From: Saprospirales bacterium
GTDB taxonomy: Bacteria; Bacteroidota; Bacteroidia; Chitinophagales; Saprospiraceae
Assembly: GCA_003559985.1 (NCBI GenBank)
Contig: PWJP01000128.1
Span: 1 to 7,428 of the forward strand
DNA: 7,428 nt
Direction: 5' to 3'
A model generated the notes under the pieces. The model saw nothing but the letters and a program-made list of their open reading frames with translations. It did no database searches and had not been told where the DNA came from. Of the stretch, positions 1 through 7,267 are shown piece by piece. Numbering within the stretch: position 1 is the stretch's first letter; the number at the start of each line of letters is the position of its first letter. The position numbers were made by a program, and so were the translations under genes.

Positions 1-69
1 GATTACTTCAAGGCTGCGGAAGAACTCAATTTCGCAGTGGGAGAAGACATATTACAGTTTAACTTTTAA
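1..69 (+). CDS. TolC/CzcC-type outer-membrane efflux protein, C-terminal end only (partial)
   Basis: The window opens inside an open frame that ends with TAA at 67-69 and gives 22 residues, beginning DYFKAAEELNFAVGED. The pattern Tyr-x-x-Ala-x-x-Glu-Leu-Asn-x-Ala-Val-Gly is typical of the last helix of TolC-family channels of the CzcC/CusC type, where a helix rich in Ala, Leu and Glu precedes a short tail. The next gene starts 10 bases later and encodes the matching adaptor, followed by the RND pump, so the context strongly favours the outer-membrane channel of the same complex. The rest of the gene and the operon promoter lie to the left of the window. The call rests on a short tail plus context; the exact subfamily cannot be told. 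Confidence 0.75.
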   Translation, partial: DYFKAAEELNFAVGEDILQFNF

Positions 70-79
70 GACAACCAAA

Positions 80-1198
80 ATGGAAATTAAGCACCTTTTG
101 AAATCAATTGTGTTCCTGGGTTTATTGGGCCTTTTACTTTCGGGCTGTGGAGATGGACCAGAGAGTCCCGTGACCGAAGCGGATGTCACAGCCGATGACG
201 ACTGCCTCCCCGAGTCGATGATCGACCGTATTAGCATTGAGGAAGTCAGCGAGCGAAAAATGGTCAGGTCGTTGAGCTTGCCGGGGAACATTGAAGTCAA
301 TAAAGACAGGGTTTTCAGAGTACATCCAACTGCCGGCGGCATCATTACCGATGTCCATGTAAGAATGGGTGACAGGGTGCAGCGAGGACAGGTATTGGCC
401 ACCGTTCAAAGCCCTGATATTGCTGCATTCAAGCGGGACTTGCGCTCAGCGCGATCTGAAAGAGGACTTGCAGAGCGAAATCTTAGTCTCGCAGAATCAC
501 TCTATGAAAGCGGCGTCTATTCCGAGCGGGATTTGCTGGAAGCCAAAAAAGAGCTTGAACGCATAGATTCAGAACTGGAGCGTTTGAGCGAGGAACAACA
601 GGTCCTCGGCATAGAGGAGGATCAAAAGTCCTACACCATACGGGCACCGGAATCCGGCTTTATCGTTGAGCGAAATATCAACCCGGGCACCAGATTGAGT
701 CCCGATGAAGGCCATGTATTTAAAATATCCGACCTGAGAAATGTCTGGGTGGTCGCCAATGTGTCCGAGAGCGATATTGCCAATATTCGCATCGGAGACA
801 CGGTATCCATTAGGACGCTTGCATTTCAGGACAGAGATTTCCGCGGGGAGATCGTGAGAATGTCCAATACCATTGACCCCAACCGCAGGACAATGGAAGC
901 GATAGTAGAGCTGCCCAATCCGGATTTCACACTAAAACCGGGGATGTTTGCCAATATTTTTCTCCACGCTGAAGATGAAGAGTACTATGTGCAAATCCCC
1001 AGTCGAGCACTGATTTTTGACGAAAACGAGTACTACGTCATCGTGTTCAACTCGGACTGTGATCAGGAGATCAGAAAAGTGGAGATCCGGAGACGCAACG
1101 GAGACAACACCTATCTCAAATCCGGAATTAGCGAGGGAGAAAAAATCATCTCTAACAGACACATTTTGGTTTACAACAGACTGGCTGCTCAGCAATAA
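80..1198 (+). CDS. RND efflux periplasmic adaptor lipoprotein, CzcB/CusB family
   Basis: This 372-aa membrane-fusion protein links the inner-membrane RND pump to the outer-membrane channel. Residues 1-23 form a lipoprotein signal with a Lys-His basic start, a Leu/Gly-rich core and the lipobox LSGC, so Cys23 should be lipidated. An acidic linker follows. The two halves of a lipoyl-like domain are at about 82-112 (PTAGGI...GDRVQRGQ...SPD) and 186-216 (APESGFI...NPGT). They flank a charged alpha-helical hairpin at about 113-180, the part that usually contacts the TolC partner. A beta-barrel (about 220-296, with the typical NVWVVANVSESD and LKPGMFANI stretches) and a membrane-proximal domain (about 300-365) complete the usual order. 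Length is normal for the family. There is no Met- or His-rich N-terminal metal-binding segment of the kind known in E. coli CusB; only an Asp/Glu-rich stretch at about 33-41 precedes the core. The ATG at 80 has no Shine-Dalgarno sequence but places the signal peptide correctly. Confidence 0.93.
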   Translation: MEIKHLLKSIVFLGLLGLLLSGCGDGPESPVTEADVTADDDCLPESMIDRISIEEVSERKMVRSLSLPGNIEVNKDRVFRVHPTAGGIITDVHVRMGDRVQRGQVLATVQSPDIAAFKRDLRSARSERGLAERNLSLAESLYESGVYSERDLLEAKKELERIDSELERLSEEQQVLGIEEDQKSYTIRAPESGFIVERNINPGTRLSPDEGHVFKISDLRNVWVVANVSESDIANIRIGDTVSIRTLAFQDRDFRGEIVRMSNTIDPNRRTMEAIVELPNPDFTLKPGMFANIFLHAEDEEYYVQIPSRALIFDENEYYVIVFNSDCDQEIRKVEIRRRNGDNTYLKSGISEGEKIISNRHILVYNRLAAQQ

Positions 1199-1234
1199 AC
1201 ACCTGGATAAAACCGACAAATCAAGCTGCAAACC

Positions 1235-4200
1235 ATGAAATGGATTGACAACATAATAGAAGCATCTGTCCGCGAGCGCGGCTTTATTATAACAGCCTCG
1301 ATAATTGTTTTCCTGGTGGGTCTCTGGGCTTTTTCAGAGTTGAACATCGAAGCCTATCCCGACCCTACCCCACCGCTGGTTGAAGTTATTGCCCAGCAAC
1401 CCGGTTGGTCTGCTGAAGAAATGGAGCGTCAAATCACAGTGCCCCTGGAAACTGAATTGAACGGAATACCCGGGCTGGATGTAATCCGGTCTATTTCGCT
1501 TTTCGGCCTTTCCAACATCAAGATATATTTTGAATGGGGAACGGACTACTACGATGCGCGGCAGGAGGTGATCAATCGCATGCAAATGGTCGATCTGCCC
1601 GAGGGTGTCAGCCCGGAATTGAGTCCGTGGTCGGCCCTGGGTGAAATATATCGCTACCAACTCGTGGGAGACGGCTACACCACCATGGAGCTGAAAGAGG
1701 CCCAGGACTGGATACTGGAGCGCCAATTCAGACAGGTTCCGGGAATTATCGATGTGGTTGGATTTGGTGGACCGACCAAGGAGTACCACGTGGAAATTGA
1801 CCCCACTAAACTTATCGCATACGGTGTGTCCATTTCAGATGTAATGGATGCCATTGAATTGAGCAACTCCAATGTGGGTGGTAACTACCTGAATATAGGC
1901 GAACAGAGTTACAACGTAAGAGGTGTGGGTCTTTTCAGAGGGCTTGATGACATTGCCAATGTGATGGTGGCAGAAAGAGACGGCATGCCCATCTATGTCT
2001 ATCAGTTGGGTGAAGTGAGAATAGGCCCGATGGTGCCACTCGGGAAAGTGGGGCGCGATTACGACGGCGATGTGGTGACGGGCATCGTCAATATGCACCG
2101 GGGCCAGCAAACCCTTCCTACACTGGAGCGCGTGCGAGCCAAAGTGGATGAGATCAATGCCGGTGGAATCCTACCCGACGGAATGAAGGTAGTCCCCTAT
2201 TATGACCGAACAGATCTAGTGAATGTGACAACCAGCACCGTGCAGCATGTACTGCTCGCAGGTATGATACTGGTGGGATTCATCATGCTCGCATTTTTGG
2301 GGAATTTAAAGGCCGCACTTATTGTGACCATATCCATTCCCCTGTCCCTCTTAATTACTTTCATCATTATGGTGTTGCGGGGGGATTCGGCCAATTTAAT
2401 ATCAATGGGTGCTCTGGATTTCGGAATTATCGTCGATGCCTCCGTGATTATAATTGAGAATATTTACCGGCGGTTGTCCAACAAGGACATCAAAGATTCA
2501 AAAGACGCAAAGCAAACCATTATATCAGCGGGAAAACAGGTTGCCGGCCCGATTTTCTTCTCAATGGCCATTATTATCGTGGCCTTTTTGCCCCTGTTTA
2601 CCATGCAGGGAGTAGAGGGTAGAATTTTTGGTCCCCTGGCAATCACCTACGGAATTGCACTTGCTGCGGCCCTGTTTTTATCCCTGACCTATGCGCCCGC
2701 CCTGGCTGCGTGGTTTTTTAAAGGAAAATCAAACCACAAAGACACCATACTGGTAAGGTGGCTCAATGCAGCCTATGCACCGGTGATTAAGGGTTGTGTA
2801 AAACGCCCAAAAACGACGCTGGGGCTCAGCGGACTCGTACTGGCAGCTACCATGAGCACCGTGCCCTTTATTGGTGGAGAATTTATGCCCCAATTGGAGG
2901 AGGGGAATCTATGGGTCAGAGGAACCATGCCTAACAGTATTTCATTTACCAAAGCCGAGGAACTGGTGGATGAGATGAGGGTATTGATACTGGAAAATCA
3001 CCCGGAGGTTACCACAGTTGTCAGTCAGCTCGGACAGGATGACGAAGGTACCGAGGCCATCAGTTGGTTTAATGTGGATATGTTTGTCGATCTCAAACCC
3101 ATGGACGAATGGCCCGAGGGTCTCGACAAGGAGACGCTGATCAGCGATATGGATAACACCCTGTCCCAAATTTCAGGAGTGGCATTCAGCTTTTCCCAAA
3201 ACATTCAGGACAATGTGGAAGAGGCAATGGCCGGTGTTCGGGGTGAAAATGTGGTGAAGGTATTTGGGGAAGATTTAGAAACGCTGGAGAGGTTGGCTTT
3301 TGAAATAGAAGCAGCCATGAATGATGTGGAGGGCATTGCCGACCTGGCAGTCTATACCAAGCTCGGTCAGCCCAATTTGCTGGTGGAAATCGACCGGGAA
3401 AGAGCAGCGAGGTACGGAGTTTTGACGAACGATGTAAATAAAATTGTTCAGGCAGCGGTAGGTGGAGAGGCTGTGACCCAACGACTGGATGGAGACAGAC
3501 GGTTTGATGTTGTGGTGCGAACCCTACCCGAATTTAGAAATTCAGCCGAGGCCATTCGGGAGATTCCGGTGGCTACGGGGACCGGCTACATCCCGCTCAA
3601 GGAGGTGGCCGATGTTTACACCCAGGCGGGAGCTTCCTTTATTTACCGGGAGGCCAATGCGCGCTACATTCCAATCGCCTTTAGTGTGAGGGGTCGCGAC
3701 CTGCAAAGTGCCGTAAATGATGCCGAGGAAAGTATCCTGCAAAATGTGGAATTCCCTTCCGGCTACCGCCTGGAGTGGGCGGGAGAATTTCAACAACTTC
3801 AGGCTGCCCTGCAGCGGTTGATGGTTGTGGTGCCCATAACTCTATTGCTCATCCTGTTTCTACTCTACGGCAACTTCAAAAACCTGACCGATCCTATTTT
3901 GGTGCTGGCTTCGGTGCCGTTCTCCCTGGTCGGGGGAATACTCGCGCTGATTATTACCGGCACTGACCTGAGTATCTCGGCCACAGTAGGATTTATTTGT
4001 GTGCTGGGTGTCGTGGTGCTCAATGGAGTGGTCCTGGTTGGTTTTATCAACAACCTCAGGCGGGAAGGTAAGACCCTTTATGAGGCCGTTCTGGAAGGCT
4101 CTCAACTCCGGCTCCGGGCTGTGATGATGGTCGCCATGGCGGCGGGGATTGGTCTGCTTCCGGCAGCCGTAGCCACGGGAATTGGATCAGAGACACAACA

Positions 4201-4309
4201 GCCACTGGCACAGGTGGTGGTGGGAAGTATGATCACTGCCCCGTTTGCCACCCTATTGGTACTGCCCGCCATGTACCTGATCTATTACGGCTGGAAAAAG
4301 AAATCCTGA
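1235..4309 (+). CDS. Heavy-metal efflux RND transporter, CzcA/CusA family (inner-membrane pump)
   Basis: This 1024-aa proton-driven pump exports metal ions through the adaptor and outer-membrane channel encoded just upstream. Its length matches the HME-RND family. Membrane segment 1 is at about 16-33 and is followed by the family mark AYPDPTPPLVEV (residues 40-51). A large periplasmic porter loop runs to about 337. Segments 2 and 3 are at about 339-357 and 360-381. Segment 4 contains DFGIIVD...E, with Asp395, Asp401 and Glu408 spaced exactly like the three acidic residues known to be essential for proton-driven transport in CzcA. A second periplasmic loop starts near EFMPQLEEG (about 549-557), and the last membrane block covers about 862-1020, including the SETQQPLAQVVVG region typical of the family. 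The segment 4 pattern is that of divalent-cation pumps (Zn, Co, Cd, Ni) and not the MVDAA type of Cu/Ag pumps. This is inferred from motif only. The frame is intact. The ATG at 1235 lies 36 bases after the adaptor stop. Confidence 0.95.
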   Translation: MKWIDNIIEASVRERGFIITASIIVFLVGLWAFSELNIEAYPDPTPPLVEVIAQQPGWSAEEMERQITVPLETELNGIPGLDVIRSISLFGLSNIKIYFEWGTDYYDARQEVINRMQMVDLPEGVSPELSPWSALGEIYRYQLVGDGYTTMELKEAQDWILERQFRQVPGIIDVVGFGGPTKEYHVEIDPTKLIAYGVSISDVMDAIELSNSNVGGNYLNIGEQSYNVRGVGLFRGLDDIANVMVAERDGMPIYVYQLGEVRIGPMVPLGKVGRDYDGDVVTGIVNMHRGQQTLPTLERVRAKVDEINAGGILPDGMKVVPYYDRTDLVNVTTSTVQHVLLAGMILVGFIMLAFLGNLKAALIVTISIPLSLLITFIIMVLRGDSANLISMGALDFGIIVDASVIIIENIYRRLSNKDIKDSKDAKQTIISAGKQVAGPIFFSMAIIIVAFLPLFTMQGVEGRIFGPLAITYGIALAAALFLSLTYAPALAAWFFKGKSNHKDTILVRWLNAAYAPVIKGCVKRPKTTLGLSGLVLAATMSTVPFIGGEFMPQLEEGNLWVRGTMPNSISFTKAEELVDEMRVLILENHPEVTTVVSQLGQDDEGTEAISWFNVDMFVDLKPMDEWPEGLDKETLISDMDNTLSQISGVAFSFSQNIQDNVEEAMAGVRGENVVKVFGEDLETLERLAFEIEAAMNDVEGIADLAVYTKLGQPNLLVEIDRERAARYGVLTNDVNKIVQAAVGGEAVTQRLDGDRRFDVVVRTLPEFRNSAEAIREIPVATGTGYIPLKEVADVYTQAGASFIYREANARYIPIAFSVRGRDLQSAVNDAEESILQNVEFPSGYRLEWAGEFQQLQAALQRLMVVVPITLLLILFLLYGNFKNLTDPILVLASVPFSLVGGILALIITGTDLSISATVGFICVLGVVVLNGVVLVGFINNLRREGKTLYEAVLEGSQLRLRAVMMVAMAAGIGLLPAAVATGIGSETQQPLAQVVVGSMITAPFATLLVLPAMYLIYYGWKKKS

Positions 4310-4311
4310 TT

Positions 4312-4338
4312 CCCTTACGTAGGGTCGGCGCTTTTTTT
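4312..4338 (+). terminator. Possible weak intrinsic terminator after the RND pump gene
   Basis: Two bases after the pump stop codon, CCCT (4312-4315) can pair with AGGG (4321-4324) around a 5-base loop, and a run of seven T follows at 4332-4338. Seven bases separate the stem from the T-run and the stem is only 4 bp, so this is not a classic intrinsic terminator. Position and T-run make termination plausible, with low certainty. Confidence 0.3.
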
Positions 4339-4397
4339 GACACATGTAGCGAACCGGGAAAACCCACTCGTGCAGTCATCGCTGGAAGTGATTGTTT

Positions 4398-4445
4398 AAA
4401 AGGCACTCAGCATACAAAGGAAGCTACTGTTCAATCCTGCCTTTT
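4398..4445. repeat. 8-bp perfect inverted repeat (AAAAGGCA / TGCCTTTT)
   Basis: AAAAGGCA at 4398-4405 is the exact reverse complement of TGCCTTTT at 4438-4445, with 32 bases between the arms. In RNA it could form a stem with a large loop. The arms do not extend beyond 8 bp. No T-run follows directly, and the loop shows no strong inner stem. A regulatory role is possible, but chance is a fair explanation in an A/T-rich spacer. Confidence 0.3.
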
Positions 4446-4597
4446 CAGATGGTCAAAATATTATTTTTAAAATGTCAAAGACAGTGGAGTCCAATTCCTA
4501 AAGCAGCATTTTAACAGACTAAATTCCCGGGTTTTTGGTTTGCTTTGAGGTATTATTCCTATCATTGCCAAACAAATTAATTTTTCAGTCATTTTAA

Positions 4598-4605
4598 TTA
4601 CTTTG
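4598..4605 (+). promoter_or_regulatory. Possible Bacteroidota-type -7 promoter element
   Basis: TTACTTTG matches the Bacteroidota -7 consensus TAnnTTTG at five of its six fixed positions and lies 16 bases before the deacetylase ATG at 4621. No TTG is present at the usual -33 spacing; the nearest one, at 4565-4567, is too far away. If used, it would give a leader of only about 10 bases. The similar TTGCTTTG at 4540-4547 is an alternative that fits no better. Confidence 0.2.
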
Positions 4606-4620
4606 ATCAAAATACCGTGT

Positions 4621-7125
4621 ATGAAAAGGGTACTTTTACTACTTGCGGCCTTTTTGGCGGTAAGCACACTGTCGGCGCAGGTTCCACCCACCTATACTTC
4701 TTCGGAAATCCACCATGAAATAAAGAAGTTCAACACCCTGGCCAATGTACTTTACATCGCAGCACATCCAGATGATGAGAACACGCGACTTATCTCGTGG
4801 CTGGCCAATCACAGGCTTGCTCATGTGACCTATATTTCCACGACCCGCGGTGGCGGAGGGCAAAATCTCATCGGACCGGAACTGGGTGACGAGATGGGCG
4901 TGATCAGAACGCAGGAATTGCTCGGTGCCAGACGAATAGACGGTGGACATCAGTTTTTTGCGCGCACGCGGGATTTTGGTTTTAGCAAAAATTCGGAAGA
5001 GACCTTTGACATCTGGGGGAAAGAGGAATCACTGTCCGATGTAGTTTGGGCCGTTCGAAAGCTCAGGCCTGATATTTTGATTAACAGGTTTTTTCACGAA
5101 GTCGGTCCAAGGCCCACACACGGGCATCACACCGCCTCTGCCATATTGGGTTACGAGGCATTTGATTTGAGTAACGACCCCGAGGCATTCCCCTACCACC
5201 TCGAATACACAGAACCCTGGCAGCCTTCCCGCCTATTTTTCAATACATCCTGGTGGTTTTTTGGCAGCCGGGACCGATTTGAAGAAGAAGCCGAAAAGTC
5301 GGAGATGTTGGTGGCAGATATCGGAGTTTATTTCCCACTTTTGGGAGAATCCAATTCAGAGATTGCAGGTCGCAGCAGAAGCATGCACAAGTGCCAGGGT
5401 TTTGGAGCAGCCTCCACCCGAGGGACTCAAAACGACTACATGAAATTTTTGAAGGGAAAACCACTGGAGGAGAAAAAAGATATTTTTGAGGGAATAGAAA
5501 CCAGTTGGGACAGGGTCGATCCGAGCGGAAGGCTCAAAGAACTGGGAGAAAAGTTAGACCGCGAATACGACCATACCGCACCACATAAATCACTCGGCAC
5601 GCTACTGAAAATGCGCGATCACATATTTGAAATCGAGGATGAATTTTGGAGAGAGCGAAAATTGGAGGAAGTTGAAAACCTGATTTTGCTGTGCACCGGT
5701 CTGTTTTTGGAAACCACTTCAGACCGACAGTCTGCAGCAGCAGGAGAGGAAGTTGAATTCACCACAGAAGTTACCCTGCGCTCGGATGCGGACGTAAGAC
5801 TCACCGGAATGAGATACTATCCCGAGGGTCCTGACAGTACGATGCAACTCTCACTGGACTACAATCGCGCCTATAGGTTTTTTAATAAGATGAATATCCC
5901 CGCCGATGCCAGTCTCACTACTCCTTATTGGCTGGACAAAAGGGGAACTGCCGGACTTCAGCAAGTGGACGACCAGGCTATGCGGGGAAAACCGGAAACA
6001 CCGCCCTACCTCTACGTGGACTACACTCTGGAGATTGACGGTAGGCAGATAGATTACCGCGTTCCTGTAATTTACAAATATGTAGATCCGGCAGATGGGG
6101 AAATCTACGAGCGATTTGATATTTTGCCTGTAGCTACAGTGAATTTCCGGGAGAGCAATTTTGTCTTTGGCTCCAATGAACCCCGCGAAATTGAGGTTTC
6201 TGTCAGGGCGACCAAAGCAGGCATTTCCGGTCAACTCAATTTGATTCTGCCCGAGGGTTGGGAGAGCGAGGAATCCAGTTGGGATTTTGATCTCCCCAGA
6301 AAAGGGCAATCAAGGGTTTACAAAACAAAACTCATACCCCCGGCCTATCCCAGTGACGAAATTCTGAAACTCGAAGCGGTGGTGGACGGGCAGAAATACG
6401 ACAGGTCTCTAACTGTGATCGAATACGATTACATCCCGAAACTAAATGTGCTTAGCCATGCCGAATCGCGAGCCGTCAGGGTTGATGTGGACAGAGTGGC
6501 GGACCGCATTGCCTACATAATGGGGGCAGGCGATGACATTCCCTCTGCACTTAGACAAATCGGATACGAGGTAGATATGATAGGTCCCAATGACCTGATG
6601 ACCACAGATTTTTCACAATACAGTGCAGTAGTAACGGGAATCAGGGCTTACAATACCGTTCCCCAGTTAGAATTCGCCCAGGAAAGACTTTTTGAATACG
6701 TGGAGCAAGGAGGGATATTGGTACTTCAGTACAATACCGGCTTTCGTCTGGTTACCGATGAAATATCGCCTTTCGACCTCAATATTTCCCGTTACCGGGT
6801 TACCGATCACACGGCGGAGGTGCGATTTTTGGCCCCCAATCATCCCGTCTTAAACCACCCCAATGAAATTACCACAGAGGATTTTGACGGTTGGGTGCAA
6901 GAGCGCGGATTGTATTTTGCGGATGAATGGGCAGAAGAATTTACCGCCATATTGGGCTCAAACGATCCGGGCGAGCCATCCAGAGACGGGAGTTTGTTAA
7001 TTGCCCCATATGGAGATGGATATTACGTTTACACCGGAATCAGTTGGTTCAGACAATTGCCTGCCGGGGTACCGGGTGCATACCGTATTTTCGCAAACAT
7101 TTTATCACTTGGAATCGATGAATGA
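4621..7125 (+). CDS. Secreted PIG-L (LmbE-like) family zinc deacetylase, multidomain
   Basis: This 834-aa protein probably removes N-acetyl groups from an unknown sugar-amine or similar substrate outside the cytoplasm. Residues 1-19 are a signal peptide (Lys-Arg start, Leu/Ala core, cleavage probably before Gln20). The PIG-L domain covers about 41-190. It has AHPDDE at 48-53, where His49 and Asp52 correspond to zinc ligands and Asp51 to the catalytic base of MshB-type enzymes. HGHH at 167-170 stands where the family has HPDH, so His170 is the likely third zinc ligand. A middle region (about 250-480) matches no domain I know. A beta-rich stretch at about 505-600 resembles the NEW3/CARDB-like sandwich. 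Residues 605-830 resemble a class I glutamine-amidotransferase-like fold (GYEVDMIG, YSAVVTGIRAYN, GGILVLQYNTGF), with no Cys where a nucleophile would sit. The start at 4621 is preferred over an in-frame TTG at 4603 because it puts the signal peptide at the N-terminus. No type IX sorting domain is visible, so a periplasmic location is likely. The substrate is not known. Confidence 0.9.
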   Translation: MKRVLLLLAAFLAVSTLSAQVPPTYTSSEIHHEIKKFNTLANVLYIAAHPDDENTRLISWLANHRLAHVTYISTTRGGGGQNLIGPELGDEMGVIRTQELLGARRIDGGHQFFARTRDFGFSKNSEETFDIWGKEESLSDVVWAVRKLRPDILINRFFHEVGPRPTHGHHTASAILGYEAFDLSNDPEAFPYHLEYTEPWQPSRLFFNTSWWFFGSRDRFEEEAEKSEMLVADIGVYFPLLGESNSEIAGRSRSMHKCQGFGAASTRGTQNDYMKFLKGKPLEEKKDIFEGIETSWDRVDPSGRLKELGEKLDREYDHTAPHKSLGTLLKMRDHIFEIEDEFWRERKLEEVENLILLCTGLFLETTSDRQSAAAGEEVEFTTEVTLRSDADVRLTGMRYYPEGPDSTMQLSLDYNRAYRFFNKMNIPADASLTTPYWLDKRGTAGLQQVDDQAMRGKPETPPYLYVDYTLEIDGRQIDYRVPVIYKYVDPADGEIYERFDILPVATVNFRESNFVFGSNEPREIEVSVRATKAGISGQLNLILPEGWESEESSWDFDLPRKGQSRVYKTKLIPPAYPSDEILKLEAVVDGQKYDRSLTVIEYDYIPKLNVLSHAESRAVRVDVDRVADRIAYIMGAGDDIPSALRQIGYEVDMIGPNDLMTTDFSQYSAVVTGIRAYNTVPQLEFAQERLFEYVEQGGILVLQYNTGFRLVTDEISPFDLNISRYRVTDHTAEVRFLAPNHPVLNHPNEITTEDFDGWVQERGLYFADEWAEEFTAILGSNDPGEPSRDGSLLIAPYGDGYYVYTGISWFRQLPAGVPGAYRIFANILSLGIDE

Positions 7126-7261
7126 ATTAAAAACCGATCATTTGGCTAAGGAAGAAGACCCACCGATTTTTGGAAGCTGGACCAATGTTTACATTTGGCT
7201 GATAGTGGTCAATCTGGTCTGTGTCATACTGTTTTACCTTTTCATGATATACTACACCTGA
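7118..7261 (+). CDS. 47-aa single-span membrane protein, possible symporter accessory subunit
   Basis: This very small gene starts with ATG at 7118, eight bases before the end of the deacetylase gene, in a different frame, and ends with TGA at 7259-7261 (directly followed by TAG). Its first 19 residues are polar and charged, with a Lys-Glu-Glu-Asp-Pro-Pro stretch at 11-16 and then IFGSW. Residues about 24-45 form one hydrophobic membrane segment rich in Val, Leu and Ile, with aromatic residues near both ends (Tyr25, Trp27; Tyr45, Tyr46). There is no signal peptide or lipobox. The positive-inside rule gives no clear orientation. The overlap with the upstream gene and the 6-base gap to the symporter gene imply coupled translation. 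Small one- or two-span partners are known for some Na+ symporters (for example YhdT with PanF, and the DUF4212 small subunits), so an accessory role is a reasonable inference. No family name can be assigned from the sequence. Confidence 0.75.
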   Translation: MNELKTDHLAKEEDPPIFGSWTNVYIWLIVVNLVCVILFYLFMIYYT

Positions 7262-7267
7262 TAGCAG

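Larger units (their letters stand above)
4310..4620. other. Intergenic spacer between the efflux operon and the deacetylase operon
   Basis: These 311 bases hold no convincing gene on either strand; the open stretches here are short, and the reverse-strand ones run into the deacetylase gene. The spacer is more A/T-rich than the flanking genes, especially from about 4450 onward. It contains a weak hairpin plus T-run at the left end, an 8-bp inverted repeat in the middle and a promoter-like motif at the right end, listed separately. It most likely separates two transcription units. Confidence 0.7.

Noticed and set aside
134..409. Reverse-strand open frame of 91 codons inside the adaptor gene
   Set aside because: It lies entirely over a well-supported conserved gene, has no recognisable domain and has no transcriptional context. 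It is a shadow of the coding frame.
1334..1789. Reverse-strand open frame of 151 codons inside the RND pump gene
   Set aside because: It covers the conserved first periplasmic region of the pump. Long antisense frames are common opposite conserved genes of moderate GC, and no motif is visible.
4356..4365. GGGAAAACCC mini-hairpin in the spacer
   Set aside because: A 3-bp stem with a 4-base loop is expected by chance and has no T-run or conserved context.
4603..4620. In-frame TTG start six codons upstream of the deacetylase ATG
   Set aside because: It would add six residues in front of a clean signal peptide that starts with Met-Lys-Arg. The TTG also lies within the possible -7 promoter motif. 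The ATG at 4621 is the better start.
4467..4691. Reverse-strand open frame crossing from the spacer into the deacetylase signal peptide
   Set aside because: Its 74-residue product has no recognisable feature, and it overlaps the start of a clear gene.
5851..6309. Reverse-strand open frame of 152 codons inside the deacetylase gene
   Set aside because: Although long, it overlaps the beta-rich part of the deacetylase, whose own frame is intact and protein-like. The translated product shows no known motif.
7122..7130. ATG at 7122 forming an ATGA overlap with the deacetylase stop
   Set aside because: That frame reads only ATG-AAT-TAA, so it stops after two codons. The real start of the small gene is the ATG at 7118 in another frame.
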